Positions 25,681 through 33,733 of a stretch of DNA of 64,000 nucleotides are shown piece by piece. Within the stretch, counting starts at the first letter, position 1; each line of letters begins with the position of its first letter. A program made the translations under genes and the position numbers. Under the pieces are notes generated by a model. That model was not told where the DNA came from and ran no database searches. It saw nothing but the letters and a program-made list of their open reading frames with translations. This stretch comes from an uncultured Candidatus Saccharibacteria bacterium (GTDB taxonomy: Bacteria; Patescibacteriota; Saccharimonadia; Saccharimonadales; Saccharimonadaceae). Location: the NCBI GenBank assembly GCA_927910745.1, contig CAKMNX010000014.1, forward strand, positions 1-64,000. The letters are read 5' to 3'.

Positions 25681-26127
25681 TTATAACGACGACATATCCA
25701 CGACTGCCATACCTGGTGCGAGGCCACGCTTGTCTTCAACAATTTCCACCCAGTTGCCGTCTGGGTCTTTGATGAAGCAGTAGCGAAGGCCAGTTCGTCC
25801 CATGACAATATCAGTTGGCTCACTCCAGCTAAGGGCTGCTGCGTGAAACTCATCGAGATCGAGATCATCAACACTGAGGCCAATGTGCTTGACGCCGACT
25901 ATTTCGAGATCATTGCCGATCGCTGGCTGTGCTTGTTGTCGGTGCGTATTGTGAGCATAGGCAAAGAGCTCGAGGATTACACCACTGGAGTCTATCAGCT
26001 GATGAATACTCAACGTACCATCTGGTGTATGCCACACAACTGCCTCAGTGAAGCCAAGGCGCTTGTAGAACTGGATGCTTGCAGTAGCGCTGCGCACTGA
26101 GAGCGCGATGTGATGGAGGACGGGCAT
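25681..26127 (-). CDS. VOC (glyoxalase/bleomycin-resistance) superfamily protein
   Basis: This 148-aa protein has two beta-alpha-beta-beta-beta modules: HIALSVRSATASIQFYKRLGF with the first metal-type His, then VILELFAY (Glu), VKHIGLSVDDLD (His), and a late YCFIKDPDGNWVEIVED (Glu). The His-Glu-His-Glu set is intact, so it could bind a divalent metal. Its substrate cannot be told. It starts 5 nt after the stop of the small membrane gene, so it is in one transcription unit with it and probably with 24920. Confidence 0.82.
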   Translation of the reverse strand: MPVLHHIALSVRSATASIQFYKRLGFTEAVVWHTPDGTLSIHQLIDSSGVILELFAYAHNTHRQQAQPAIGNDLEIVGVKHIGLSVDDLDLDEFHAAALSWSEPTDIVMGRTGLRYCFIKDPDGNWVEIVEDKRGLAPGMAVVDMSSL

Positions 26128-26132
26128 GGTGG

Positions 26133-26318
26133 TTATTTCTGCCTACTCTTTTGATTAAGCTGCACTTGAAGGTCAAACACTTGCTTACCAAGCGAGTCGA
26201 CTGCGCTGTGGTAGTTGTTTTGCAGTGCTACGGCCCAGCCGATAAGCGACAAGAGGCCGATGGTAAGCACCGCCAGCCATGCAATGATGATCTTGTCGGA
26301 TAATTTTTTGCTCTTCAT
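26133..26318 (-). CDS. Small single-pass membrane protein
   Basis: This 61-aa protein has one helix (IIIAWLAVLTIGLLSLIGWAVAL), then a heptad-like polar tail (YHSAVDSLGKQVFDLQVQL). It heads the operon with the VOC protein. The ATG at 26318 is preceded by TGC-TATACT (26330-26325) at 6 nt: leaderless. Unknown function. Confidence 0.65.
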   Translation of the reverse strand: MKSKKLSDKIIIAWLAVLTIGLLSLIGWAVALQNNYHSAVDSLGKQVFDLQVQLNQKSRQK

Positions 26319-26330
26319 AGCCGTAGTATA

Positions 26331-26572
26331 GCAGAAGGTAACGATTATATGCAATGAAGTTTTGCAATAAGCAATAGTATGATGTTGCTAATATAATCGT
26401 AAGATCCCTGATAATTATTCCGACCAATTTGCAAGGGTATTATCTACTGGATTTCAAAAATAAAAGCACTTTTACTGTAGCCAACTTCGTAGCATCTCAG
26501 GCTGGAAGCTCGATATAGTCTATGCGGTCAGCTGCGTTACTCATAGTCCTATTAATACCGTTTGCGCGTACT
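26331..26572. other. Intergenic DNA without recognised features
   Basis: About 240 bp of mixed-composition DNA between the 26318 promoter and the tRNA terminator. I see no ORF, RNA gene or clear repeat in it. Confidence 0.5.
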
Positions 26573-26595
26573 AAAAACACGCCACTACGGGCGTG
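26573..26595 (-). terminator. Terminator of the tRNA at 26615-26690
   Basis: CACGCC (26578-26583) and GGCGTG (26590-26595) form the stem; on the minus strand TTTTTAG follows. Confidence 0.75.
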
Positions 26596-26614
26596 CTATG
26601 ACTAATCTTTGTAA

Positions 26615-26690
26615 TGGTGGGGGCGGCTGGACTTGAACCAGCGGCCAACAGGTTATGAGCCCGCTGCTCTGACCACTGAGCTACGCCCCC
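26615..26690 (-). tRNA. tRNA with CAU anticodon (elongator Met or Ile2)
   Basis: The acceptor stem GGGGGCG pairs with CGCCCCC; the discriminator is A and CCA is encoded. The D arm, the anticodon loop CTCATAA (CAU) and the T loop TTCAAGT are all canonical. The T arm (CGCTGG/CCAGC) resembles tRNA-Ile2(CAU) of E. coli, but the acceptor stem does not carry its C4-G69/C5-G68 pairs. Sequence alone cannot decide between Met and lysidine-modified Ile. Confidence 0.9.
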
Positions 26691-26734
26691 AGATCCACTT
26701 GCCACATTATACCGTATTGTTAGCGTATATGCTA

Positions 26735-27349
26735 CTAGTAGTCGAGTTTACTAAGGCTCCGGACGCCTTCGCCGGCAGCAGCGGAGCGCGAGTCAATCTT
26801 TTCCTTTGACTCATTGCGTCGTGGCCTATTGCTGTGCTGAGCGGCGGTTTGGGATGGGTGAGTGGTTTTAGCGGCATCACGCACTTTTCGGCGGTATGCA
26901 ACGATTGCATAGAATTGCTCCGTCGCCTCAGTGCGGCACTTTTCATATTCTTGTGGTGACATGCCAAAAAGATGGTTGGCAATGGCGTGATCGAGCTCTT
27001 GCCAAGCATTGACGAGTTCGGGGGTGGAACGACGAGTGCGTTTGCGCTCAAGCGCATTAACAAAGCGTTGTCGGGCAAGGAGATCATCAAATGTAGGCCG
27101 CTTTGGCTGCATTTCAGAGGTAGAACCATCTGTGGTATGAGTGTTGGGGTGTATTGCGGGTATAGGCTCGGTTTGTTCATGATCGGCAGAATAAGAAGTA
27201 TCACTATCACCAAATAGCTCGCCTTGTATTGCTAGTTGGGCTACCCGTACTGTTGCCTGTGTCGCAGCACGAACCACTGTTTCTGGTGAGATTGAAGACT
27301 CTAGACTGCGTTGTTGAGCAGCCTCTTGAGAGGGTTGTTTGTATGTCAT
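26735..27349 (-). CDS. Hypothetical helical protein
   Basis: This 204-aa hydrophilic protein has an Ala-rich helix (PETVVRAATQATVRVAQLAIQG), an acidic linker, then a helical core (FDDLLARQRFVNALERKRTRR ... WQELDHAIANHLFGMSPQEYEK) and a charged disordered end. I do not recognise a family. I prefer the start at 27349: TGC-TATAAC (27364-27359) lies 9 nt upstream and overlaps the ACAGAGGT octamer at 27367. Confidence 0.55.
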   Translation of the reverse strand: MTYKQPSQEAAQQRSLESSISPETVVRAATQATVRVAQLAIQGELFGDSDTSYSADHEQTEPIPAIHPNTHTTDGSTSEMQPKRPTFDDLLARQRFVNALERKRTRRSTPELVNAWQELDHAIANHLFGMSPQEYEKCRTEATEQFYAIVAYRRKVRDAAKTTHPSQTAAQHSNRPRRNESKEKIDSRSAAAGEGVRSLSKLDY

Positions 27350-27488
27350 CTTGCATTGGTTATAGCACAGAGGTCGACACCTGGCAAGTCTATGAGCGGT
27401 TTTTGGCAAAAATTGTGGTGCGCAGCGTGTTTTTTGCTGGCCCGCAGCTTTTGCAGCAACTGCGTGGTCTACGGTATAATAGAAGCCT

Positions 27489-27983
27489 ATGAAGTTTGTG
27501 CTCAGCGACACTACCAAGCGCCACATCATCTACAAGATCAAGCATGATTATCTTCAGCTTAATACCATTGTGCTGGCGCTTGCGCTCGTGATTGCGACAT
27601 ACCTTGCCTGGCAGTCGGTGGCACGTCTCCAGCAGAACTATACGCAGCAGCGCGAGCTAGAGACGAAACGGCGGCAGCTTGTCCTCACCGAGCTTGAGAC
27701 GCAAACGCTGCAATACCAAAAGAATTTCCGCGAGAGTGACGAGTACAAAGAGCTTGCTGCTCGTGAGAAACTCGGCTTGGTGGCACCTGGCGAGAAGGTG
27801 ATTGTGCTGCCCAAGAACAGCCCCGAGGCACACGATCCACCAACCGACAAGCCCACTAACCCCGATACACAGAGTAGCAACTTCGAGCAGTGGGTAACCT
27901 TCCTCTTTGGTGGTGCAGCCGAGCAGGCTCAGCAAAGGATAAATAACAAGCGGGGAGCGGAAATCTTGACATTCAGGTGGTAA
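27489..27983 (+). CDS. FtsB/DivIC-like septum formation protein
   Basis: This 164-aa protein has a basic cytoplasmic N-terminus, one membrane helix (LNTIVLALALVIATYLAW) and a coiled coil (ARLQQNYTQQRELETKRRQL ... ETQTLQYQKNFRES). It then has the family's ending AREKLGLVAPGEKVIVLP, as in FtsB/DivIC. A Pro-rich tail follows. It probably joins the divisome as a structural linker. Promoter: TTGCAG (27451-27456), 18 bp, TATAAT (27475-27480), 8 nt to the ATG. The initiator tRNA promoter begins just after the stop. Confidence 0.82.
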   Translation: MKFVLSDTTKRHIIYKIKHDYLQLNTIVLALALVIATYLAWQSVARLQQNYTQQRELETKRRQLVLTELETQTLQYQKNFRESDEYKELAAREKLGLVAPGEKVIVLPKNSPEAHDPPTDKPTNPDTQSSNFEQWVTFLFGGAAEQAQQRINNKRGAEILTFRW

Positions 27984-27987
27984 ATCC

Positions 27988-28017
27988 TTGACAATCGGCA
28001 TTCATCACTGGTAGAAT
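27988..28017 (+). promoter_or_regulatory. Promoter of the initiator tRNA
   Basis: TTGACA (27988-27993), 18 bp, TAGAAT (28012-28017) with TG one base upstream. The tRNA begins 12 nt after the -10. Confidence 0.8.
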
Positions 28018-28028
28018 AAGAACCGTAA

Positions 28029-28107
<79 letters not shown>

Positions 28108-28114
28108 GGTAAGG

Positions 28115-28138
28115 ACCCTACCACACGGTAGGGTTTTT
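28115..28138 (+). terminator. Terminator of the initiator tRNA
   Basis: ACCCTACC (28115-28122), acac loop, GGTAGGGT (28127-28134), then TTTT. Confidence 0.9.
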
Positions 28139-28545
28139 GCTTTGGATTATCTTGGGAAGGTAGAGATGGAATGAGGTTAGTATCAACCTCAAAACTATTC
28201 TTGGTGCCTTTACCACTGGCGTCTAGTAGAGTGTAGTTTTCGTTCAAATGAGTGGAGATTTTTTACTGGCTCATGGGCTGGTAGGTACTGCTCACGCCTT
28301 CAATACAGTCAGCGGCTATTGTCTCTACCGTGAAGACCAAAAGACAAAGAGGGCGTAATGTAAATAATGCAGACCTTCAGAGGTGGCACACAAAGTACGA
28401 TACACAAAGTTTCTTAGAATAAATAGTAAATAACTGGGGATAAATAAGGTAAAAAGTAAATTAAGAAACAATTTGTTTGCATTTTGTTCGTATATATGCT
28501 AGGATCGAGGTAGGTCGATAATGACAACACAAAAAGAGGGTAGAT
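28139..28545. other. Non-coding stretch ahead of a small ORF
   Basis: About 400 bp with no convincing gene. An open frame on the minus strand across the tRNA is only antisense of the tRNA. Near the right end a promoter is visible: TTGCAT (28477-28482), 17 bp, TAGGAT (28500-28505) with TGC just upstream. Confidence 0.4.
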
Positions 28546-28662
28546 ATGCGAAAAAAGACGAAAGAAACCATACTCGCCACCTGGAATCGGTCGCGTAGTA
28601 TGGCAGAGCTGCGGGCATTCATTGCCGCGCGCCATAGCAAATTAGCAGAGGTAGAACTCTAA
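28546..28662 (+). CDS. Possible 38-aa basic peptide
   Basis: The ATG at 28546 follows an AGAGGG Shine-Dalgarno-like stretch. The peptide starts MRKKTKETILATWNRSRS and continues with an amphipathic helix (MAELRAFIAARHSKLAEVEL). It has its own promoter upstream (28477-28505) and a hairpin 8 nt downstream. No homologue is known to me; it could be a small regulatory peptide or part of a sRNA. Confidence 0.45.
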   Translation: MRKKTKETILATWNRSRSMAELRAFIAARHSKLAEVEL

Positions 28663-28669
28663 ACGATCG

Positions 28670-28702
28670 AAAGCACCTTGGGTGATGCGCCTGAGGTGCT
28701 TT
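28670..28702 (+). terminator. Hairpin after the small ORF
   Basis: AAAGCACCT (28670-28678) and AGGTGCTTT (28694-28702) form a 9-bp stem with a 15-nt loop. No T-tract follows; instead it abuts copy 3 of the 23-bp element. Confidence 0.5.
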
Positions 28703-28724
28703 GAATATATCTCTATAATATTCA
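28702..28724. repeat. Copy 3 of the 23-bp element
   Basis: TGAATAT-N9-ATATTCA, both arms perfect. It lies between the small ORF hairpin and the tRNA terminator. Confidence 0.6.
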
Positions 28725-28759
28725 TCCTCGCACATCCGAAATAGGCTATAGCCTTGGAT

Positions 28760-28792
28760 AAAAAACAAAACGGCGCACTCGTCGTACGCCGC
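28760..28792 (-). terminator. Terminator of the tRNA at 28803-28879
   Basis: GGCGCAC (28772-28778) against GTACGCC (28784-28790) with one mismatch; on the minus strand GTTTTGTTTTTT follows. Confidence 0.7.
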
Positions 28793-28802
28793 CTATCATA
28801 CC

Positions 28803-28879
28803 TGGTAGCACCGACTGGGATCGAACCAGTGACCTCAGGCTTATGAGTCCTGCGCTCTAACCGGCTGAGCTACGGTGCC
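28803..28879 (-). tRNA. tRNA-Met-type (CAU anticodon), elongator
   Basis: Acceptor GGCACCG/CGGTGCT (G1-U72 wobble), discriminator A, CCA encoded. The D arm GCTC-AGCCGGTTA-GAGC, the anticodon loop CTCATAA and the T loop TTCGATC are typical. The anticodon stem CAGGA/GCCTG has an A31-G39 mismatch next to the loop. By overall likeness to elongator tRNA-Met I assign Met, but Ile2 cannot be excluded since two CAU elongators are present. Confidence 0.9.
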
Positions 28880-29010
28880 AAACATGACGCATTATAGCAG
28901 AGAATTGGCAAGAAGGCTAGGGCTCAGGCGAGTGTTTTGGCGTTCTTTTTTGCCTAGGTCAGTGGTATAATAGAGAAAACGCCCAATCAGGAGTTAAGGA
29001 GAACCACCAC

Positions 29011-30402
29011 ATGATACGACGACCACGCTACGATTATGATTTGTTGGTGCTGGGTAGTGGTGCAGCTGGCAGTACTGCAGCGTTGGTGGCAGCCCGGGCA
29101 GATAAAAAGGTGGGGCTGATTGAGGCAGACACCTTTGGTGGTGGTGCACCTAATTGGGGTGATATCCCTGTCAAGACGCTGCTGGGTGTGGCACAGCTCT
29201 ATAACCGCATCCAACAAGGCCACCAGTTTGGGCTTGATACATCGCGGGTGGATTTTGACTACCCAGCCATCCAGCACTGGAAAAATACAGTGGTAGAGCG
29301 GACTGGCGCGGGTGATAACGAGCACTATTATAACCAGCAAGGGATTGATACATTCTACGGCAAAGGTGTCTTACGTGACCAGCACACTGTAACAATTGGT
29401 GACCATGAAGTAACAGCAGGGCATATTTTGATCGCAACAGGGGCACACGTGACCCAGCCAGCGATTGCAGGTATCGAGACGATTGACTGGCTGACACCAC
29501 GCACCGCTCTCAAACTGAGCCGCCCGCCTCGCAGCCTATTGATCATTGGTGCGACGACGACGGCGATTGAGCTCGCACATTTCTTTGCGACCTTTGGTAG
29601 CACGGTGTCGGTTGGGCAGAGCAGTCCATCGCGCATTTTGCCAACTGAGGACGAAGAGGTAAGTGAGGCGGTGAGCAGCCTCTTGCAGCGCGACCAACCA
29701 CTGTCGGTCCTAACGCAAACGACGATTCGCTCCCTCATGCGTGGCCCAAGTGGTAATGTGATCGTCCAATACATCCGTGGTGGCATTGAGCGGACGATGG
29801 AGGTAGAGCGTGTCTTGGTGGCGACCAAGCCAGAGCCGACCATTGATATTGGGCTGGATAATGCTGAGGTGACGTATTCGCCCGATGGTGGTGTTGAAGT
29901 CAATCAATTCTTCCAAACCAACGTGCGGCATATCTATGCGGCGGGCCACGTGCTGGGCAATGATGTGCCAACCCACACCGTCTTGAGCGAGGGCCGGCTA
30001 ACGGCGCACAACATCCTTCACCCTAAATCACAAATGACGCTTGACTACGAATTAGTGCCGCGTGCTACCTTCATCTACCCAGAGGTGGCTAGCGTGGGCT
30101 TTAATGAAGATGACTGTATTAAGCGCGATCTCAAGATTAATAAAGTGTTGGTGCCGCTCGGGATGATTGCTCGCAGCAATACAAGTGACTTCCGTGAGGG
30201 GTTCGTCAAGCTGATTAGCGACAAACAAGGGGTATTGCTCGGCGGGACGATCGTCGCTCCGCGTGCTAGTGAGCTCATTCAAGAGGTCACTCTCGCCATC
30301 AAACACGACCTCACTGCTGAGCAGCTGGCAGAGCTCCCGCACGTTTTCTTAACGTGGAGCGAGGCAGTGCGAACGGCGGCAAGCAAATTATCCCGTAAGT
30401 AG
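29011..30402 (+). CDS. Pyridine nucleotide-disulfide oxidoreductase fold flavoprotein without redox cysteines
   Basis: This 463-aa protein has the FAD-binding GSGAAGSTAALVAAR, the NAD-binding segment LLIIGATTTAIELAHFFATFG, the second FAD motif RHIYAAGHVLGND and a dimerisation domain, as in lipoamide dehydrogenase and mercuric reductase. The active-site segment reads FGGGAPNWGDIPVKTLL where the family has GGTCxNxGCxPSK, so both redox-active Cys are absent. The C-terminal HPT-x-SE motif is replaced by FLTWSE. It may work as an NAD(P)H oxidase-like or quinone-type enzyme. Promoter: TGG-TATAAT (28966-28971), then an AAGGAG Shine-Dalgarno. Confidence 0.82.
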   Translation: MIRRPRYDYDLLVLGSGAAGSTAALVAARADKKVGLIEADTFGGGAPNWGDIPVKTLLGVAQLYNRIQQGHQFGLDTSRVDFDYPAIQHWKNTVVERTGAGDNEHYYNQQGIDTFYGKGVLRDQHTVTIGDHEVTAGHILIATGAHVTQPAIAGIETIDWLTPRTALKLSRPPRSLLIIGATTTAIELAHFFATFGSTVSVGQSSPSRILPTEDEEVSEAVSSLLQRDQPLSVLTQTTIRSLMRGPSGNVIVQYIRGGIERTMEVERVLVATKPEPTIDIGLDNAEVTYSPDGGVEVNQFFQTNVRHIYAAGHVLGNDVPTHTVLSEGRLTAHNILHPKSQMTLDYELVPRATFIYPEVASVGFNEDDCIKRDLKINKVLVPLGMIARSNTSDFREGFVKLISDKQGVLLGGTIVAPRASELIQEVTLAIKHDLTAEQLAELPHVFLTWSEAVRTAASKLSRK

Positions 30403-30973
30403 AGAGATCTGTTTTGTAGCTGAGGCATCTTCACCTTCTTAGTTTTGGCTGCTTAATAATCTAGGAGTTTGAGCTTTTTTAGATCGACACTACTGGATTA
30501 GTTTTTTATTCTCTGCTACTTCTGAGAGTAGAGCGGTATAGAGGAAAAGAGTGGAAATTGCTAAAGCCTGAGCAATGAGGAGAAAAAGAAAAATTGAATA
30601 TACTACCGTACTCTTCATAAAAACAGAGAATATTATGGTGTAAATTGCATAGGGTGTGGCCTATTGCTTTGCAGTATATGACGAAAGTTGTGACCACATT
30701 GCGAGACTCTAGAGCCTACAAGAAGCTCACTGGTGAAGACTCTGCCACGCTGGCTTGCATCGGTGTATTGCTAAAATAGCAAAGAGTATCCACTTTCAGC
30801 TCCATTTAAGCAAGACGGGGCATACTACCTGTAGTAGCACATGCTACCTCCTCCTCTATCATGCAAGCCGCCGTTCCTCCTCCCGGGCGGCTTGTTTTGT
30901 GTCTTGCGCCTAGCATATTGCGCATAATAAAACTAGTATTTACTCCTCTTTGCAAAATGAATATACTATTGCC
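30403..30973. other. 571-bp non-coding region with a strong hairpin
   Basis: No coding frame is convincing on either strand. CAAGCCGCC (30864-30872) and GGCGGCTTG (30886-30894), followed by TTTTGTGT, look like an intrinsic terminator 460 nt after the nearest upstream gene and 80 nt before tilS. CCTCCTCC occurs about 20 nt before the stem and CCTCCTCCC inside the loop, anti-Shine-Dalgarno-like in sense. An independent small RNA ending here is possible, with no clear promoter. Confidence 0.4.
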
Positions 30974-31821
30974 ATGGCATATCTTGTTGCAGTGTCTGGT
31001 GGTGTGGATAGTGTAGTGCTCTTGGATGTGATGGCGGCGCAGGCAACGGAGCCGTTGATTGTGGCGCATGTCGATCATGGGATCCGGGGTGAAGCGTCGG
31101 CAGCAGATGCACGCTTTGTGGCAGCACTGGCGGCGCGCTATGGACTACCCTTGTGTCTACCCGGCTAGAGCTTGGGTCGAATGCGAGCGAAGCAGCAGCG
31201 CGAGAGGCTCGGTATGATTTTTTGCTCGATACGGCAGCGCAGTACCAAGCACCAGTGGTAACAGCACATCACTTGGACGATTTGGTAGAAACAGTGGCGC
31301 TTAACTTGGCGCGTGGGACAGGCTGGCGTGGGCTGGCCGTACTGAATCGCCCCGGGGTGGAGCGGCCACTACTGGGCTGGCGCAAGGCAGATATCCGCGC
31401 CTATGCATTGACTCATCGCCTGGAATGGGTAGAAGATGAGACGAATGCGAGTGACCGCTACACGCGCAATCGGCTGCGGCGCTGCATTCAGCGGCTCCTC
31501 ACGGCAGAGCAGGCGGCGCAGATTACCTCGCTGCGGGATCGGCAACTTGCGCTGCGCCATACGATTAATGATGAAGTGCAACACCTCTTGCCACAGTTTG
31601 CGGCTGAACGCTATGGATTTATTATGATCGATGAAGCAAGTGCTCAGGAACTATTGGGTGCGATGATCATGTGGGCAGGTGCGCCGCGCCCAACTCGTCC
31701 GCGGCTTGAGCGTGCGGTGCTGGCCATCAAGACTGCTCGTCCAGGCAGCCACCATGTGGTGGGCGACGGAGTGTATTTGCAGTTTAGCCCTCGGCAATTC
31801 ACTGTAGAAGTGGTACAATAG
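30974..31821 (+). CDS. tilS: tRNA(Ile)-lysidine synthase (one frameshift near 31151)
   Basis: This N-type ATP pyrophosphatase converts C34 of tRNA-Ile(CAU) to lysidine. The PP-loop is SGGVDSVVLLD and is followed by AHVDHGIRGE, AREARYDFLL, TAHHLDDLVET and the ENxxxxDxxYxRNRLR-type motif ETNASDRYTRNRLR. At about 31151 the frame changes; one extra G after CCCTT restores a continuous reading through STRLELGSNASEAAAR. Total about 282 aa, the short form with a reduced C-terminus. Promoter: TTTACT, 17 bp, TATACT (30962-30967), 6 nt to the ATG. It lies 2-4 kb from three CAU tRNA genes. Confidence 0.9.
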
Positions 31822-31871
31822 ATCAGATTACTGTGTGAGAATGCAAGCGAACGAAAGGAGTGAGTTCCCTG

Positions 31872-33716
31872 ATGAATAAAAAACCGTCGAAAGCGACCAA
31901 TGCCCTGCGTCTAGGGCTGTTTTGGGCAATTGTGGTACTGGGTGTGCTGGCATTTTGGGCAATTAATTCGCCGCAGGCCAACCTTAAGGAGGTGCCGCTC
32001 TCGGACGTGGTGAACCGAGCAAATAATGGCAAAATTGCTAAGATCGAGATCCAAGGTAATGAGCTGACTGTTACACCCAAAGGCCAGTCCAAGCCGACCG
32101 AGCGCAGCCTCAAAGAGAATGGCACTATCTATACCCAAGGACTCAAGCACGACAAAACAGAGGTAAAAGTGCAAAATGAGTCACAGACGGGCCTATTGTT
32201 TTGGAATCTCGCACCAATTGTCCTGTCGGTCGTATTGTTTGGCGTTCTCTTTATGTTTATGATGCGCCAAGCCCAGGGACAGAATAGTCAAGCGATGGGC
32301 TTTGGCAAGAGTAAGGCCAAGCTGTATGGCCTTGATAAAGAGCGGGTAGTATTTGATGACATTGCGGGTAATGAAAACGCCAAGCAAGATTTGCAAGAGG
32401 TGGTGGACTTCCTCAAGCATCCCAAGAAATATCAGAGCCTCGGTGCTAAGATCCCTAAAGGGATTCTCCTTGTTGGTAACCCTGGTACCGGTAAAACGAT
32501 GTTGGCGCGAGCGGTTGCAGGCGAGGCTAACGTGCCGTTCTTTTCCATTAGTGGCTCAGAGTTTGTGGAGATGTTTGTTGGTGTGGGGGCAAGCCGGGTA
32601 CGCGACCTCTTTGCTAAGGCCAAGAAGAATGCGCCAGCCATTATCTTCATTGATGAGATCGATGCCGTGGGACGTAAACGTGGCTCTGGCATGGGCGGTG
32701 GCCACGACGAGCGCGAGCAGACGCTGAACCAGATTTTGGTAGAGATGGACGGCTTTGAGGCTGATACAAACGTGATTATCCTAGCGGCAACCAACCGGGC
32801 CGATGTGCTCGACCCAGCACTGTTGCGCCCAGGCCGCTTTGATCGCCATACGACGATTAGTCTGCCCGAGCGCAAAGACCGTGAGGCAATCCTCAAGGTG
32901 CACTTCAAGAACAAACCAACCGATGCGTCGGTCGACCTCGACAAGCTTGCTGCCAAGACAGCCGGTAGCAGTGGTGCCGACCTCGCAAACATGGCCAACG
33001 AAGCAGCAATTATTGCAGCGCGCCGTGGCAAGAAGACGATCACCAACCAAGACCTGACCGAAGCCTTTGAGAAGGTGGCGATTGGCCCCGAGCGCAAAGC
33101 TAAGGTAATGACCGACCACGAGAAAGAACTCACGGCGTATCACGAGGCGGGTCACGCTATTGTGGGGCATGTCTTACCGGATAGCGATCCGGTACATAAG
33201 GTGACCATCATCCCGCGTGGTGGTACGGGCGGCGTGACATGGTTCTTACCCCCAGAAGACAAAAGCTACACCAATGTATACGAGTTTAAGGATATTCTGG
33301 CCCGAGCAATGGGTGGGCGGATTGCTGAGAAGCTAATCTATGGCGATGACGGCATTACAACCGGAGCGGGCAGTGACCTGCGCAAAGCGACGGAGATTGC
33401 CCGTGATATGGTGATTGAGCAGGGCATGGGTGCAAAGCTCCGCGATCAGGTCTTCCACGAAGATAACGGCGGCATGGTGTTCGACAAGATCACTCACGAG
33501 CGGCCATATAGCGATGCGACTGCTGAGGCGATTGACCATGAGGTAGAGGCGCTTATCAAAGAAGCTTCTCGCCGTGCTGAGATTGTCCTCTCGCACAACC
33601 GTCCAGCGCTTGAGAAGCTCAAAGATGAGCTGCTTGTTCACGAAACACTCGAAGAAGACGAAGCTAAGGCTGCAATGGCAGATGCCACTTTGCCAACGGA
33701 GGCCAAGCTCCACTAG
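31872..33716 (+). CDS. ftsH: Membrane ATP-dependent zinc metalloprotease FtsH
   Basis: This 614-aa AAA+ protease has two membrane helices (residues about 14-34 and 102-125) flanking a small extracytoplasmic domain. The AAA module has Walker A GNPGTGKT (about residue 202), Walker B IIFIDEIDAVG and the SRH segment DPALLRPGRFDR. The M41 protease domain has HEAGH (about residue 424) and a late Asp. It degrades membrane and regulatory proteins. AAAGGAG lies 12 nt before ATG 31872. A TGG-TACAAT promoter sits in the end of tilS. It is followed by murJ 17 nt later. Confidence 0.96.
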   Translation: MNKKPSKATNALRLGLFWAIVVLGVLAFWAINSPQANLKEVPLSDVVNRANNGKIAKIEIQGNELTVTPKGQSKPTERSLKENGTIYTQGLKHDKTEVKVQNESQTGLLFWNLAPIVLSVVLFGVLFMFMMRQAQGQNSQAMGFGKSKAKLYGLDKERVVFDDIAGNENAKQDLQEVVDFLKHPKKYQSLGAKIPKGILLVGNPGTGKTMLARAVAGEANVPFFSISGSEFVEMFVGVGASRVRDLFAKAKKNAPAIIFIDEIDAVGRKRGSGMGGGHDEREQTLNQILVEMDGFEADTNVIILAATNRADVLDPALLRPGRFDRHTTISLPERKDREAILKVHFKNKPTDASVDLDKLAAKTAGSSGADLANMANEAAIIAARRGKKTITNQDLTEAFEKVAIGPERKAKVMTDHEKELTAYHEAGHAIVGHVLPDSDPVHKVTIIPRGGTGGVTWFLPPEDKSYTNVYEFKDILARAMGGRIAEKLIYGDDGITTGAGSDLRKATEIARDMVIEQGMGAKLRDQVFHEDNGGMVFDKITHERPYSDATAEAIDHEVEALIKEASRRAEIVLSHNRPALEKLKDELLVHETLEEDEAKAAMADATLPTEAKLH

Positions 33717-33733
33717 GAGCAGGAGGTATATCA

